A stretch of DNA of 64,000 nucleotides from Lachnospiraceae bacterium (GCA_017938145.1 JAGBCB010000036.1:1-64000); one strand, 5' to 3'. Positions 45,111 through 55,144 are shown, counted from the stretch's first letter. A program made the numbers and translations. Notes: generated by a model from the letters alone, not told the origin.

Positions 45111-45166
45111 ATAATAAACCGCCACAGCGGCTTCTCCATAAAAGGGCGCTGCGGCGGTTTCGTTAT
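45111..45166 (-). terminator. Terminator of carB
   Basis: A GC-rich hairpin (AAACCGCC...GGCGGTTT type arms) with A/T tracts on both sides just after the carB stop codon. Confidence 0.8.
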
Positions 45167-45169
45167 TTT

Positions 45170-48100
45170 TTATGCGTCATGAATTTCAGAATGTAATTCC
45201 TGTAAGGATTTAACTTCGCTGCTGCCGTGCTTCTTGAGATAGTGGATACCATCTGCGGTAGCCTTTGCTGCAGCAACAGTTGTCATGTAAGGAACCTTTG
45301 CCTTGATGGCAGCCTTACGCAGGTAGCTGTCGTCGTGAACACTGTCCTTGCCAACCGGGGAGTTGATGATTAAGTCAATCTTTCCGTTGGTGATAAGGTC
45401 CTTGATGTTTGGACGGCCTTCGTGAAGCTTATTTACCTGGGTGGCAGGAATACCGTTAGCATTTAAGATGTCGCAGGTGCCGCCGGTAGCAAGAATCTTG
45501 AAACCGTCGCCGGCAAGGCTTCTTGCAACTTCTACAACCTCGTCCTTATCCTTGCGGTTTACGGAGATAAGAACGGTGCCTTCTAACGGAAGCTTGGACT
45601 GTGTGCCTTCCTGCGCCTTGAAGAATGCTTCACCGTAGGAAGCGGAGAGACCTAAAACTTCACCGGTGGAACGCATTTCCGGTCCGAGAAGTGGGTCAAC
45701 TTCAGGGAACATATTGAATGGGAACACTGCTTCCTTAACACCATAGTTTGGAATTACCTGTTCCTTTAAGTTTGGAACAGGGGATGGCTTGCCGGTAAGC
45801 TCAGAAGTGATGATTTCTGTAGCCAGAGGCACCATGCGGATGTTACAAACCTTGGAAACAAGCGGAACGGTACGGGATGCTCTTGGGTTAGCCTCAAGCA
45901 CGTATACCTTGCCGTTTTCGATGGCGTACTGCATGTTCATTAAGCCCTTAACGTGCATTTCTTCTGCAATCTTTCTTGTATATTCCTTGATGGTTTCCAC
46001 ATTCTCAGGAGAGATATGTACGGAAGGAAGGATACAAGCGGAGTCACCGGAGTGTACGCCGGCAAGCTCGATATGTTCCATAACCGCAGGAACGAAAGCG
46101 TGGGTGCCGTCGCTGATGGCATCTGCTTCGCATTCCAGTGCGTGATTTAAGAATCTGTCGATAAGGATTGGACGGTCAGGTGTTACGCCGATTGCCGCAT
46201 TCATGTAGTTTCTCATGCCCTCGTCGTCGTAAACCACTTCCATGCCGCGGCCGCCTAAAACGTAGGATGGACGAACCATGGTTGGGTAACCGATCTTGTG
46301 AGCAATTTCAAGTGCTTCTTCTACGGTTACTGCCATTCCGGATTCCGGCATAGGAATTTCTAACTTATCCATCATTTCACGGAATAAGTCACGGTCTTCT
46401 GCCAGGTCGATAACCGCTGGGGAAGTACCGAGAATCTTTACGCCGTTCTTTTCGAGGTCTGCAGCTAAGTTCAGAGGAGTCTGACCGCCGAACTGTGCGA
46501 TAACACCAAGAGGCTGTTCCTTCTTGTAAATGCTTAATACATCTTCTAAGGTGAGTGGCTCGAAGTATAACTTGTCGGAAGTATCGTAGTCGGTGGATAC
46601 GGTTTCCGGATTACAGTTAACGATGATGGTTTCAAAGCCCATCTTCTTACAAGCAAGGGATGCATGTACGCAGCAGTAGTCGAATTCGATACCCTGGCCG
46701 ATACGGTTTGGACCGCCGCCGAGAATCATAATCTTCTTATTATTGGAAACCGGATTCTTATCGGTTGCGTTGTAAGTGGAGTAGTAGTACTCTCTGTCCT
46801 GGGTGCCGCTTACGTGAACGCCTTCCCAAGCTTCTTCACAGCCAAGTTCGATTCTACGGTTGCGGATGTCCGCTTCCGGAATCTCTAAAATCTGGCTTAA
46901 GTACTTATCGGAGAAGCCGTTCTTCTTTGCTGCAACTAACGCGTCGTCAGCAGGAAGCTTGCCCTTATTAGCGGCAAGAGCTTCTTCTTCCTCAACTAAT
47001 TCCTGCATCTGCTTGATGAAGAAATGCTTAACCTTGGTAATGTTGTGGATTTCATCAACGGTAGCACCCTTTCTGAGAGCTTCATACATAAGGAAATGAC
47101 GCTCGCTGGAAGGAGTGAGTAACTGCTTTAATAATTCTTCCTTGGTTAAGGAATTGAAGTTCTTAGCGTAGCCAAGACCGTAACGGCCGGTTTCGAGAGA
47201 ACGGATTGCCTTCTGGAATGCTTCCTTGTAGGTTTTACCGATACTCATTACTTCACCAACGGCACGCATCTGGGTACCGAGCTTGTCTTCAACGCCTTTG
47301 AACTTTTCGAATGCCCAACGTGCGAACTTGATTACCACATAGTCGCCATCCGGAACGTACTTATCTAATGTACCGTACTTACCGCAAGGAATATCCTTTA
47401 AAGTAAGACCTGCTGCAAGTAATGCGGAAACTAAAGCGATAGGGAAGCCTGTTGCTTTAGATGCAAGTGCAGAGGAACGGGAAGTACGAGGGTTAATTTC
47501 AATAACGATGATACGGTCGGTAACAGGGTCATGTGCGAACTGTACGTTGGTACCACCGATAACTTCAACGGATTCTACAATCTTAAATGCCTGTTCTTTT
47601 AATCTTTCCTGACACTCCTTGGAGATGGTAAGCATTGGAGCGGAGCAGAAGGAGTCACCGGTGTGAACACCAAGTGGGTCGATGTTTTCGATGAAGCAGA
47701 CGGTAATCATGTTGTTGTCTGCGTCACGAACAACTTCTACTTCTAATTCTTCCCAGCCAAGGATGGATTCTTCTACGAGAACCTGTCCAACTAAAGAAGC
47801 CTGAAGACCTCTTGCACATACGGTGGAGAGTTCTTCCTTATTGTAAACGAGACCGCCGCCGGCACCGCCCATGGTGTAAGCAGGACGAAGAACAACCGGA
47901 TAACCGAGCTTGTCCGCAATGGCAAGGGCTTCGTCTACGGAGTAAGCAACTTCACTGCGGGCCATTTCGATACCCAGAGCTTCCATTGCCTTCTTAAATT
48001 CAACACGGTCTTCGCCGCGTTCGATGGCATCTACCTGTACGCCGATAACCTTTACATTATATTTATCAAGAATACCTGCCTGATTTAACTCGGAGCAAAG

Positions 48101-48391
48101 GTTTAAGCCGGACTGACCGCCAAGGTTTGGCAGCAATGCATCCGGACGCTCTTTTGCAATAATCTGCTCGAGTCTTTCTACATTAAGAGGCTCGATGTAA
48201 GTTACATCTGCGGTTTCCGGATCGGTCATGATGGTAGCAGGGTTGGAGTTTACCAGTACGATTTCGTAGCCGAGGCTCTTTAAAGCTTTACAAGCCTGGG
48301 TACCGGAGTAGTCAAACTCACATGCCTGTCCGATAATAATAGGACCGGAACCAATGATAAGAACTTTATTAATGTCTTCACGTTTTGGCAT
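45170..48391 (-). CDS. carB: Carbamoyl-phosphate synthase large subunit
   Basis: 1073 residues, the full usual length, from the ATG at 48391 (CAGGAGG upstream). Both ATP-grasp halves are present, each beginning KVLIIGSGPIIIGQACEFDY and KIMILGGGPNRIGQGIEFDY; the allosteric C-terminal domain (LATGGTCDILNANGI) completes it. It makes carbamoyl phosphate from bicarbonate, ammonia and two ATP for pyrimidines and arginine. The glutaminase subunit carA, normally just upstream, is not in the window: the next gene upstream is divergent. No PyrR-binding or arginine-repressor site was recognised. Confidence 0.98.
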   Translation of the reverse strand: MPKREDINKVLIIGSGPIIIGQACEFDYSGTQACKALKSLGYEIVLVNSNPATIMTDPETADVTYIEPLNVERLEQIIAKERPDALLPNLGGQSGLNLCSELNQAGILDKYNVKVIGVQVDAIERGEDRVEFKKAMEALGIEMARSEVAYSVDEALAIADKLGYPVVLRPAYTMGGAGGGLVYNKEELSTVCARGLQASLVGQVLVEESILGWEELEVEVVRDADNNMITVCFIENIDPLGVHTGDSFCSAPMLTISKECQERLKEQAFKIVESVEVIGGTNVQFAHDPVTDRIIVIEINPRTSRSSALASKATGFPIALVSALLAAGLTLKDIPCGKYGTLDKYVPDGDYVVIKFARWAFEKFKGVEDKLGTQMRAVGEVMSIGKTYKEAFQKAIRSLETGRYGLGYAKNFNSLTKEELLKQLLTPSSERHFLMYEALRKGATVDEIHNITKVKHFFIKQMQELVEEEEALAANKGKLPADDALVAAKKNGFSDKYLSQILEIPEADIRNRRIELGCEEAWEGVHVSGTQDREYYYSTYNATDKNPVSNNKKIMILGGGPNRIGQGIEFDYCCVHASLACKKMGFETIIVNCNPETVSTDYDTSDKLYFEPLTLEDVLSIYKKEQPLGVIAQFGGQTPLNLAADLEKNGVKILGTSPAVIDLAEDRDLFREMMDKLEIPMPESGMAVTVEEALEIAHKIGYPTMVRPSYVLGGRGMEVVYDDEGMRNYMNAAIGVTPDRPILIDRFLNHALECEADAISDGTHAFVPAVMEHIELAGVHSGDSACILPSVHISPENVETIKEYTRKIAEEMHVKGLMNMQYAIENGKVYVLEANPRASRTVPLVSKVCNIRMVPLATEIITSELTGKPSPVPNLKEQVIPNYGVKEAVFPFNMFPEVDPLLGPEMRSTGEVLGLSASYGEAFFKAQEGTQSKLPLEGTVLISVNRKDKDEVVEVARSLAGDGFKILATGGTCDILNANGIPATQVNKLHEGRPNIKDLITNGKIDLIINSPVGKDSVHDDSYLRKAAIKAKVPYMTTVAAAKATADGIHYLKKHGSSEVKSLQELHSEIHDA

Positions 48392-48434
48392 TGATGTATC
48401 CTCCTGAAATATTTTCAATTTTTCTCAATTTTAT

Positions 48435-48463
48435 ATTATATCTAATTTAAGAGAAAGACACAA
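48435..48463 (-). promoter_or_regulatory. Promoter of carB
   Basis: Minus strand TTGTGT (48463-48458), 17 bp, TATAAT (48440-48435). Confidence 0.5.
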
Positions 48464-48638
48464 GTGTTATTTTCGAAAGATGAGAGAAAAAAATTGAATG
48501 GTTTTGGAATTTTCTTTGGTAAGTTTGTATAAATGAAAATTTGAACCACAAGTTTAATGACGGATAATAATTTTTGTGCTATACTTCGTATCAGTTACTT
48601 TGATAAAAAATTTTTACATAAGAAAGAGAGGAATCTCC

Positions 48639-49259
48639 ATGAATTTAAAAGAAGCATTTACTTACCAGAATTTTTATGACAAGTTAATTGGTATGGTAGA
48701 CACCTACCTGACAGAAACCAACAGTACCTACACAAGAACCTTCACCCATCTGCGCCATGCGGTAAATCCGGAGGCAGAGGACGTAGTAAAGGTAGAAATC
48801 CAGTCCGAAAAGCTGCCGTATGACGTGGCAACCTTAGTTGCTTTTGCACTGGATGTGCTGGAAGAAAAAGAAAAAATGTTTACGGCAATCCGTAAGGCGA
48901 AGGAGAGCGCCGAGCTTGACCTGGATGCTGCCATTGGCATGAATAAAACCCGCAGAAGCTTACAGAATATTCTTACCGAGCTATATCAGAAGAGAGAGTA
49001 CGACATGGTTACCACCGGCCGCGACTATAAGTTTAACGTGAACGGAGAGCAGGTGCCGTATACCTATGAAATCAACGAAAAGCTGACCGTAGAGTATGAC
49101 AAAAAGGACGTAAAAAAGATTATGAAGTCTTTAGACGCCAAGTGCAATGAAGTATCCAAGCAGGTAGACCGTTTAAATGTGAACCTGGCGGTGGAAATCA
49201 AACCAAAGTACACTTTGGATATGGATTTGGAAGACTGCCTGGAGCTGTTTACAAAGTAA
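48639..49259 (+). CDS. Uncharacterised helical protein
   Basis: 206 residues from the ATG at 48639 (AGAGAGG upstream). It has no signal peptide or membrane helix. Much of it is charged and helical: LDVLEEKEKMFTAIRKAKES and KKIMKSLDAKCNEVSKQVDR look like coiled coils, with a beta-rich stretch between (YKFNVNGEQVPYTYEIN). I recognise no family. It is a single cytoplasmic gene divergent from carB and followed by a large non-coding spacer. Confidence 0.7.
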   Translation: MNLKEAFTYQNFYDKLIGMVDTYLTETNSTYTRTFTHLRHAVNPEAEDVVKVEIQSEKLPYDVATLVAFALDVLEEKEKMFTAIRKAKESAELDLDAAIGMNKTRRSLQNILTELYQKREYDMVTTGRDYKFNVNGEQVPYTYEINEKLTVEYDKKDVKKIMKSLDAKCNEVSKQVDRLNVNLAVEIKPKYTLDMDLEDCLELFTK

Positions 49260-49280
49260 CCGGTAACAGTCTGATATTGT

Positions 49281-49700
49281 AAAAAAGAAACAGCCCTTCT
49301 GTAAGGGATCAAAGATAAGAAATGATTAACCACTTCGTTCAAAAGGAAGAGAAACTTTTGATCATATGATTAGCAGAGGATGCTAAAATTAGGCGGCCAC
49401 GGGCCGCTAAAAGCCACGAGACGTGCTACGCCATATGCCGGACGCTTCGGTTTAACGCCATATGTGCTGCATTCTTCGTAATTTCATCAAATTTGCTAAT
49501 TCTAACGTTCGCTATTCGCAAGGCAACCACAGGAATAGATTCCCTGTATTTTTACGGTAAATTCAATGTGGAAGCCGGATGGACGGAGCAGGTCACCCGT
49601 GAGGGCGGTCCTGACTTCAAACAAAAGGTGGAAACTGCGGATTTCCCCCGGTTATGATTTTCGATGCTTTGGTTCCTTACAGAGGGGCTGATTTTTTCTT
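49281..49700. other. Large inverted-repeat-bounded intergenic element with a coding-like remnant
   Basis: The 500-bp gap between two plus-strand genes is bounded by complementary ends: 49281-49314 pairs with 49667-49700 (AGCCC-TCTGTAAGG core) and the pairing weakly extends inward. Inside are GCGGCC-ACG-GGCCGC and TTAGCA/TGCTAA hairpins, a direct repeat of CGCCATATG, and an open frame that ends with TGA at 49655-49657 and has coding-like codon choice (GKFNVEAGWTEQVTREGGPD). The T-run at the right end may serve as a terminator. Its nature is unknown; it may be a structured RNA or a decayed mobile element. Confidence 0.5.
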
Positions 49701-49727
49701 GTCTAAACGGGAAAAAAGTGGTATGCT
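49699..49727 (+). promoter_or_regulatory. Promoter of the LRR/GGDEF gene group
   Basis: TTGTCT (49699-49704), 17 bp, TATGCT (49722-49727), about 36 bp before the start codon at 49763. Confidence 0.5.
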
Positions 49728-49762
49728 ATTAATAACTATACTATGGGAAAAGGAGGCCGGTC

Positions 49763-51124
49763 ATGGGAGAAGGATTCCATTCCAACAATGAAATCGAATA
49801 TTTTTACTTTGACGGCAACCGTTTCCTGATTGATAACGGTGTGTTAAAGGATGTGCAGGTGGAGTCGGAAGTAGTTCGTATTCCCGAAACGGTAACAGAA
49901 ATCAGGCGTTCGGCTTTTTTGGATGCCAAACTGCTTGGCCGTATGGAAATTTTATTTATTCCGCCGTCTGTCAGAAAAATAGAGCGGCTTTCTTTTGCAG
50001 GAATGGCACACTTAAAGCAGGTAGAAGTGCAGGCGGCAATTGTTACCCTGGAGCAGGGCATGTTCCGCAACTGCATGGACTTAGAATTCATTTATTTGCC
50101 TGATACGCTTCGCAGTATTGAAAGCAGAGCCTTTGAAAATTGTTTAAAGCTGCGTGGAGCGGATCTTCCGCGGGTGTGGATAAAGATTGCGGAGGATGCA
50201 TTTTTAAACTGTGTGAATTTAAAAGATACACGGATAGAAAATGCCATAGAAGATGCCAAATACCGTAGACAAAAAGAGGAGTCCGAAGCCAGAAAAGCCA
50301 GATTCCCGCATCTGTATGCCGAGGAAGAACGCAAAAAACAGAAAAAGGTACAGGAACCTGTCGAACCGGTGTTGACAACACCGGAGCCGGAAGAAAAATC
50401 TGCAGCGGAAGAATTGTTGGAAGCGGCTCTTCTGGCAGAGCAGCCGGTTTTTGAAGCAACGTCTGCACAGCCTGTAGTACCGACTGTAAAAGAAGAAACA
50501 GCGGAGGCTCGTTTTTTTATTCATGAGGGTGTGCTGGAGCGCTGCGAAATACAGGGCAGCAGCGTAAAAATTCCGGAAGGAGTTACTGCTTTGGCCGATC
50601 GGGTATTTTACGGAAGAAAAGAACTTACGGAAATAGTTTTTCCGTCTACCCTTGCTTACATCGGAGTTTGGGCGCTGGAGGGCACCGGCTGGCTGGAAAA
50701 TGAGAGAGAAAAGAATAGCTATGTAATTATTAACGGTATATTGGTCTCTGCATTCCATAACAGCATGGTAATGGAAGCAAAGCTTCCGGATACGGTATAC
50801 CGTATTGCACCTTATGCGTTTTACAAAAGCGAGGCACAGCTTGTAATCTTACCGGAAAGTGTAAGGGAGATAGATGCTCGTGCTTTTGCAGATTGCGAGG
50901 TTACGGAAATAGATTTTTCCACCAGGGCGGATGTAGTAATGCATGCGCCGGTGGCAGTCCGCTGCAGCAAGCTCAGAGAGTTATATTTCCAGGGCAAGGT
51001 GGAGCGTTTGGAGGATAATTTTGTTGAAGATTGTCCGAACTTAAAGAGAGTGTGCCTAAAATGGGCGCAAACAGTTGTGAATAAAAATGCATTCCGGGAG
51101 AACGTAAGAATCTGGGTGCTTTAA
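49763..51124 (+). CDS. Cytoplasmic BspA-type leucine-rich repeat protein
   Basis: 453 residues without a signal peptide. LRR_5 repeats occur at about 20-155 (EIRRSAFLDAKLLGRMEILF type) and 250-445. A charged linker (about 165-245; Glu/Lys-rich, then Pro/Glu-rich) separates them. It lacks the Cys/His repeats and anchor of the 37.6 kb surface protein and appears to be an intracellular relative. It is 18 bp before the diguanylate-cyclase gene with a strong AAGGAGG site, so it is probably co-transcribed with the two c-di-GMP genes and may act as a scaffold. Confidence 0.8.
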   Translation: MGEGFHSNNEIEYFYFDGNRFLIDNGVLKDVQVESEVVRIPETVTEIRRSAFLDAKLLGRMEILFIPPSVRKIERLSFAGMAHLKQVEVQAAIVTLEQGMFRNCMDLEFIYLPDTLRSIESRAFENCLKLRGADLPRVWIKIAEDAFLNCVNLKDTRIENAIEDAKYRRQKEESEARKARFPHLYAEEERKKQKKVQEPVEPVLTTPEPEEKSAAEELLEAALLAEQPVFEATSAQPVVPTVKEETAEARFFIHEGVLERCEIQGSSVKIPEGVTALADRVFYGRKELTEIVFPSTLAYIGVWALEGTGWLENEREKNSYVIINGILVSAFHNSMVMEAKLPDTVYRIAPYAFYKSEAQLVILPESVREIDARAFADCEVTEIDFSTRADVVMHAPVAVRCSKLRELYFQGKVERLEDNFVEDCPNLKRVCLKWAQTVVNKNAFRENVRIWVL

Positions 51125-51142
51125 GCAACGGAAGGAAAAATT

Positions 51143-53023
51143 ATGATTTACGGAAAGAAAATAATTGCATTATGTATTTCAAATGCAGGAGACACCGGGC
51201 ATTTTCAATTTATCCAGGCACTAAACCGCGTGTTGCAGGACAATGGATATAAGTTGTTTATTTATCACACCTGCACCGATTTTTATCATCAGAAAAAGTG
51301 CGAAGAGGGCGAAAAAGCCATTTTCGAACTGATTGACTATGATATTGTGGATGGAGTGGTGATATTTTCGGAGTCCTTTATGGATCCGGTGTTGACAGAC
51401 CAAATTATTGCATCGGCAAGCGGGCATAAAATTCCGGTAATTTCCGTAGGTGAGGTTCACCCGAATGCAACAACACTGATGTTTGATTATGAGAGCGGAT
51501 TTGAGTCAATTGTCCGGCATGTAATAGAAGAACACGGTATTACGGACACTTGCATGATAGCCGGAGCAAAGGGAGAATATCATTCGGAAAACCGAATTAA
51601 AGTATATAAAAAAGTATTATCCGAAAACAATCTGACGTTTAGTGATGAGCGGTTGTTCTATGGTGATTTCTGGTGGGGACCGACCAGAGAGGCTGTGCAG
51701 CAGATGATTGCGGACGGAACACTGCCGAGGGCAATTATATGTGCTAATGACAGCATGGCGATTGCGGCGTGTGAAGAATTGAAAAAAAGCGGATATTCCG
51801 TACCGGAGCAGGTGGTTGTTACCGGCTTTGACGGTATCATGGAGGCTATGTATAATAAACCTCCCCTTACTACCGCAAAATGCGATATGACTTTGTCTGC
51901 CAAGGCTATTTTAGATATTTTGCAACAGGCAGAAGAACATAAACCGTTGCAGCAGGTGTATGGGGTGCCGTATGTAAAAGATATTTACCGTTCTTGCGGT
52001 TGCCGCCGCAGGGCAAATCATAACATTAATATCGGAGAACGTATGAAATGGGCAGAGGACCGCTTTATCAAGTACCAGGACGATGAACGGACCCTGATGG
52101 AAGTTTCCGAAATGATTCTCGGCTGCGATTCTCCGAAGCAGTTTGCAGAATGCCTGCAGGAATTTAATTTCTATAATATTTGTGTTGTCATGAACGAGGA
52201 ATGTCTGGATGAGTCGGTAAATCCGGCTTTGGAAGAACGTTTGGATTCCTTTGATGACCGGATGCAGGTAATATACCGTACCGAAGCAGACAATGCGCTG
52301 TTTCCGGAAGCAATGCCTAAAAAGTATATTTTGCCGGATTTGGAAGAATGGGTTCGGGTAAGGGAAGAGCCGTTGTTGTTTACCCCGTTGACTTTTCTTG
52401 GAAAAGCATTTGGATATTTGCATTTTGGTTCCTTTCATCCGGAAGAATATGCAAAGATTCTTCAATATGTAAAAACACTCAGTAATGCATTCGGCACTTA
52501 CCGGATCATCAGAAATTTGAAATATACGGCAGCAAGCATCGAGAAGATGTCCCAGACAGACTATCTTACCGGCGTGCTGAACCGCACCGGGTTTTTTGAT
52601 GCCCTGCCGGACTTACTGGCGGTGGCAGAAAGAAAATATGTGATTGTTGCCTCTGTTGATGTGGATAATTTAAAGCAAATCAATGACCGTTACGGTCATG
52701 CGGCCGGAGACTTTGTTATTAAGGCCGTAGCACAGGCAATCGGGGGCATTCCTTTTGGAGATAAGCTGTGCGGCCGGTTCGGCGGCGATGAAATGGTCGT
52801 TTGTGCGGTTGCTGACACAGTGGCAGAAGAACGGCTGTTGAAAGACGGAATAGATAAAAATCTGGCAATTGTTAATAAAGAAAGCGGTAATCCGTACCTG
52901 GCTGAGGCAAGCATCGGTACGGTAACGGTACGGGCAGATGGACTTGATTTTTTGGATGCCTTGAAAAAGGCCGATAAGCTTATGTATGAAAATAAGGCCA
53001 GAAAAAAAGCAGGTAGAAGATAA
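51143..53023 (+). CDS. Diguanylate cyclase with LacI-like sugar-binding sensor
   Basis: 626 residues. Residues 1-290 are a periplasmic-binding/LacI-type ligand domain (CISNAGDTGHFQFIQALNRV, then ICANDSMAIAACEELKKSGY and VVTGFDGIMEAM) without the LacI DNA-binding head or a signal peptide, so it is a cytoplasmic sensor. A middle GAF-like block follows (about 305-455), then a GGDEF domain at about 470-626 with DYLTGVLNRTGF and active-site GGDEM near 547. The RxxD inhibitory site is not visible. It would make c-di-GMP in response to a cytoplasmic ligand such as a sugar. The next gene, 23 bp on, encodes a REC/HD-GYP/GGDEF protein. Confidence 0.88.
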   Translation: MIYGKKIIALCISNAGDTGHFQFIQALNRVLQDNGYKLFIYHTCTDFYHQKKCEEGEKAIFELIDYDIVDGVVIFSESFMDPVLTDQIIASASGHKIPVISVGEVHPNATTLMFDYESGFESIVRHVIEEHGITDTCMIAGAKGEYHSENRIKVYKKVLSENNLTFSDERLFYGDFWWGPTREAVQQMIADGTLPRAIICANDSMAIAACEELKKSGYSVPEQVVVTGFDGIMEAMYNKPPLTTAKCDMTLSAKAILDILQQAEEHKPLQQVYGVPYVKDIYRSCGCRRRANHNINIGERMKWAEDRFIKYQDDERTLMEVSEMILGCDSPKQFAECLQEFNFYNICVVMNEECLDESVNPALEERLDSFDDRMQVIYRTEADNALFPEAMPKKYILPDLEEWVRVREEPLLFTPLTFLGKAFGYLHFGSFHPEEYAKILQYVKTLSNAFGTYRIIRNLKYTAASIEKMSQTDYLTGVLNRTGFFDALPDLLAVAERKYVIVASVDVDNLKQINDRYGHAAGDFVIKAVAQAIGGIPFGDKLCGRFGGDEMVVCAVADTVAEERLLKDGIDKNLAIVNKESGNPYLAEASIGTVTVRADGLDFLDALKKADKLMYENKARKKAGRR

Positions 53024-53046
53024 GCGAGTTTTACGGAGGTAATATA

Positions 53047-55044
53047 ATGAAACGTATTCTGGTGGTTGACGACTCCACAACAATCTTAAAGTTTGTGGAA
53101 GATATTTTAAAAGAGAAGTACAATCCGGTGCTTGTAAAGTCCGGGGAACTGGCGCTGGCTTATTTGGCAGAGAACCAGGTAGATATGGTCTTACTTGATA
53201 TTTTCATGCCAAAGATGGATGGTTTTGAAACCTTCAAAAGAATTAAAGAGATGGAACCAAAACGGGATATTCCGGTGGTTTTCTTTACTTCCGGCGTGGA
53301 GGCAGAAAATGAAATTAAAGCTCTTGCCATGGGCGCAAAGGACTTTATCCGTAAACCGTTTGTACCGCAGGTTATGATGAACAGAATTAACAACATTCTG
53401 GAATTGGATGAACTGACCAAGAATCTGGAGCGTAAGGTAGAACAGAAGACCCGCCAGGTGGAGCAGCTTTCCTTCGAGATTATTGCAACCATTGCCAGCA
53501 TGATTGAAGCAAAGGATAAATACACCAAAGGTCATTCCATCCGTGTGGCAGAGTACAGCGCTATGTTGGCAGAAGCTCTGGGCTGGGACGAAGAAAAGGT
53601 CAAGAATTTAAAATATATTGCCCTGCTGCATGACATCGGTAAGGTAGGTATTCCGGACAGAGTACTTAATAAACCGGGCAAGCTGACGGATAATGAGTTT
53701 AATATTATTAAATCCCATACCACCATCGGCGGCGATATATTAAAAGATATTGAAACCATTACTTATGTGGATGCCGGTGCCAAGTATCATCATGAACGTT
53801 ATGAAGGTGGCGGATATCCAAGCGGAATTGCAGGTGCAAATATTCCTACCGTTGCCCGTATTATCAGCATTGCAGATGCCTATGATGCAATGAACAGTAA
53901 ACGTGTCTACCGCGATGTGCTTCCGAAAGAAATTATCCGCAGAGAGCTTATCAACGGCAGAGGCACCCAGTTTGATCCTGACTTTTTGGATAAATTTATT
54001 AAGTTATTTGACGAAGATAAATTGTACATAGCACCGGAGGTGGAAGAAGAAAAAGAAAAGACCATTACCGGTGAGGGTTCCCAGCTGATCCAGCAGATTA
54101 TGAAGAGTATCGAAGAAGAGGCCAGAAAGGCCGGCGATACCGATTATTTAACCGGACTTCTCAGCAGAATGAAGGGAGAAGAACGGATTTCCTGTGCCAT
54201 GACGGAAGCAAACGGATGCTTTGCTTTTATTGACCTGGATAACTTAAAGAGAACTAACGATACCATGGGCCACTTGGCAGGAGATTACGCATTAATGACC
54301 GTGGGTGAGGTGCTGTCTGCCCATAGTCAGAATGCCATTGCCATGCGTCTTGGCGGCGATGAATTTGTACTGTATATGATAGGTGCGGATAAAGAAGACG
54401 CTATCCGGCGTATGAATGACATTTACGAAGACTTTGCCGCAAAGAGGGAAAGAAGCCCATACCTGTCCGGTTCTTCGTTATCTGCCGGTCTTTGCATGTG
54501 TACACCAAAGGATGCATACACCGACATTCTTGCAAAGGCAGACAAGGCATTATACCATGTAAAACAGCGTGGTAAAGGCAGTTATTACTTCTACACCAGT
54601 TCCATGAACCAGGCAAAGAAAAATTCTTCCGATGATTTAAACCGTCTGGTTACCGGTTTAACAAAGGAGGGCGGTTACAGTGGTTCCTTAAGTGTGGAAT
54701 ACCGCGAGTTTGCCAAGGTGTATGATTTTGTACGCTATATCGCCGACCGGTTCAGTCATAACCTGGAGCTTATTATGATTACCGTGCAGCCGGAGGTGGC
54801 AGGCAGTCTCTATATTGATGAAAAAGAAGCAGCAATGCTTTGCATGGAAAAGACCATTCAGGCATCCCTGCGTACGGTAGACGTATGTACCCGGTTCAGC
54901 AGCGAACAATTCCTTGTGGTACTGATGGATGCTGAAAAAGAAGATATTGATTTTATTGTCAATCGAATTTTTGATAATTTTTCCAAGATATATAAAGGAA
55001 AACCGCTGTCTCTTGATTATGACATTGCGGAAATTGCAAAATAA
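53047..55044 (+). CDS. Response regulator with HD-GYP phosphodiesterase and two GGDEF-type domains
   Basis: 665 residues. REC domain 1-120 with D51 (LLDIFMPKMDG) and lysine in FIRKPF; then HD-GYP about 150-340 with HDIGKVGIPD (about 195) and GGGYPSG (about 255); then a GGDEF domain with RLGGDEF (about 435); then a fourth, degenerate GGDEF-like domain with RFSSEQF in place of GGDEF (about 616), probably inactive. It could both degrade and make c-di-GMP, with the balance set by phosphorylation. No histidine kinase gene is adjacent. It follows the LacI-sensor cyclase by 23 bp. Confidence 0.9.
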   Translation: MKRILVVDDSTTILKFVEDILKEKYNPVLVKSGELALAYLAENQVDMVLLDIFMPKMDGFETFKRIKEMEPKRDIPVVFFTSGVEAENEIKALAMGAKDFIRKPFVPQVMMNRINNILELDELTKNLERKVEQKTRQVEQLSFEIIATIASMIEAKDKYTKGHSIRVAEYSAMLAEALGWDEEKVKNLKYIALLHDIGKVGIPDRVLNKPGKLTDNEFNIIKSHTTIGGDILKDIETITYVDAGAKYHHERYEGGGYPSGIAGANIPTVARIISIADAYDAMNSKRVYRDVLPKEIIRRELINGRGTQFDPDFLDKFIKLFDEDKLYIAPEVEEEKEKTITGEGSQLIQQIMKSIEEEARKAGDTDYLTGLLSRMKGEERISCAMTEANGCFAFIDLDNLKRTNDTMGHLAGDYALMTVGEVLSAHSQNAIAMRLGGDEFVLYMIGADKEDAIRRMNDIYEDFAAKRERSPYLSGSSLSAGLCMCTPKDAYTDILAKADKALYHVKQRGKGSYYFYTSSMNQAKKNSSDDLNRLVTGLTKEGGYSGSLSVEYREFAKVYDFVRYIADRFSHNLELIMITVQPEVAGSLYIDEKEAAMLCMEKTIQASLRTVDVCTRFSSEQFLVVLMDAEKEDIDFIVNRIFDNFSKIYKGKPLSLDYDIAEIAK

Positions 55045-55060
55045 ATATCAGAAAAACATA

Positions 55061-55090
55061 AAGAAGTCCGTTTTATCGGACTTCTTTTTT
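55061..55090 (+). terminator. Terminator of the c-di-GMP operon
   Basis: A perfect 10-bp stem (55061-55070/55077-55086) followed by T residues. Confidence 0.92.
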
Positions 55091-55144
55091 GCTATCCTCC
55101 AAGTGTAAACAAAAACACAAATGAAAAAACGGGAGGAAAACAAA

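Noticed and set aside
49496-49657. Annotating the open frame ending at 49657 as a gene
   Set aside because: No start codon with a ribosome site and it lies inside the fold-back element; treated as a remnant.
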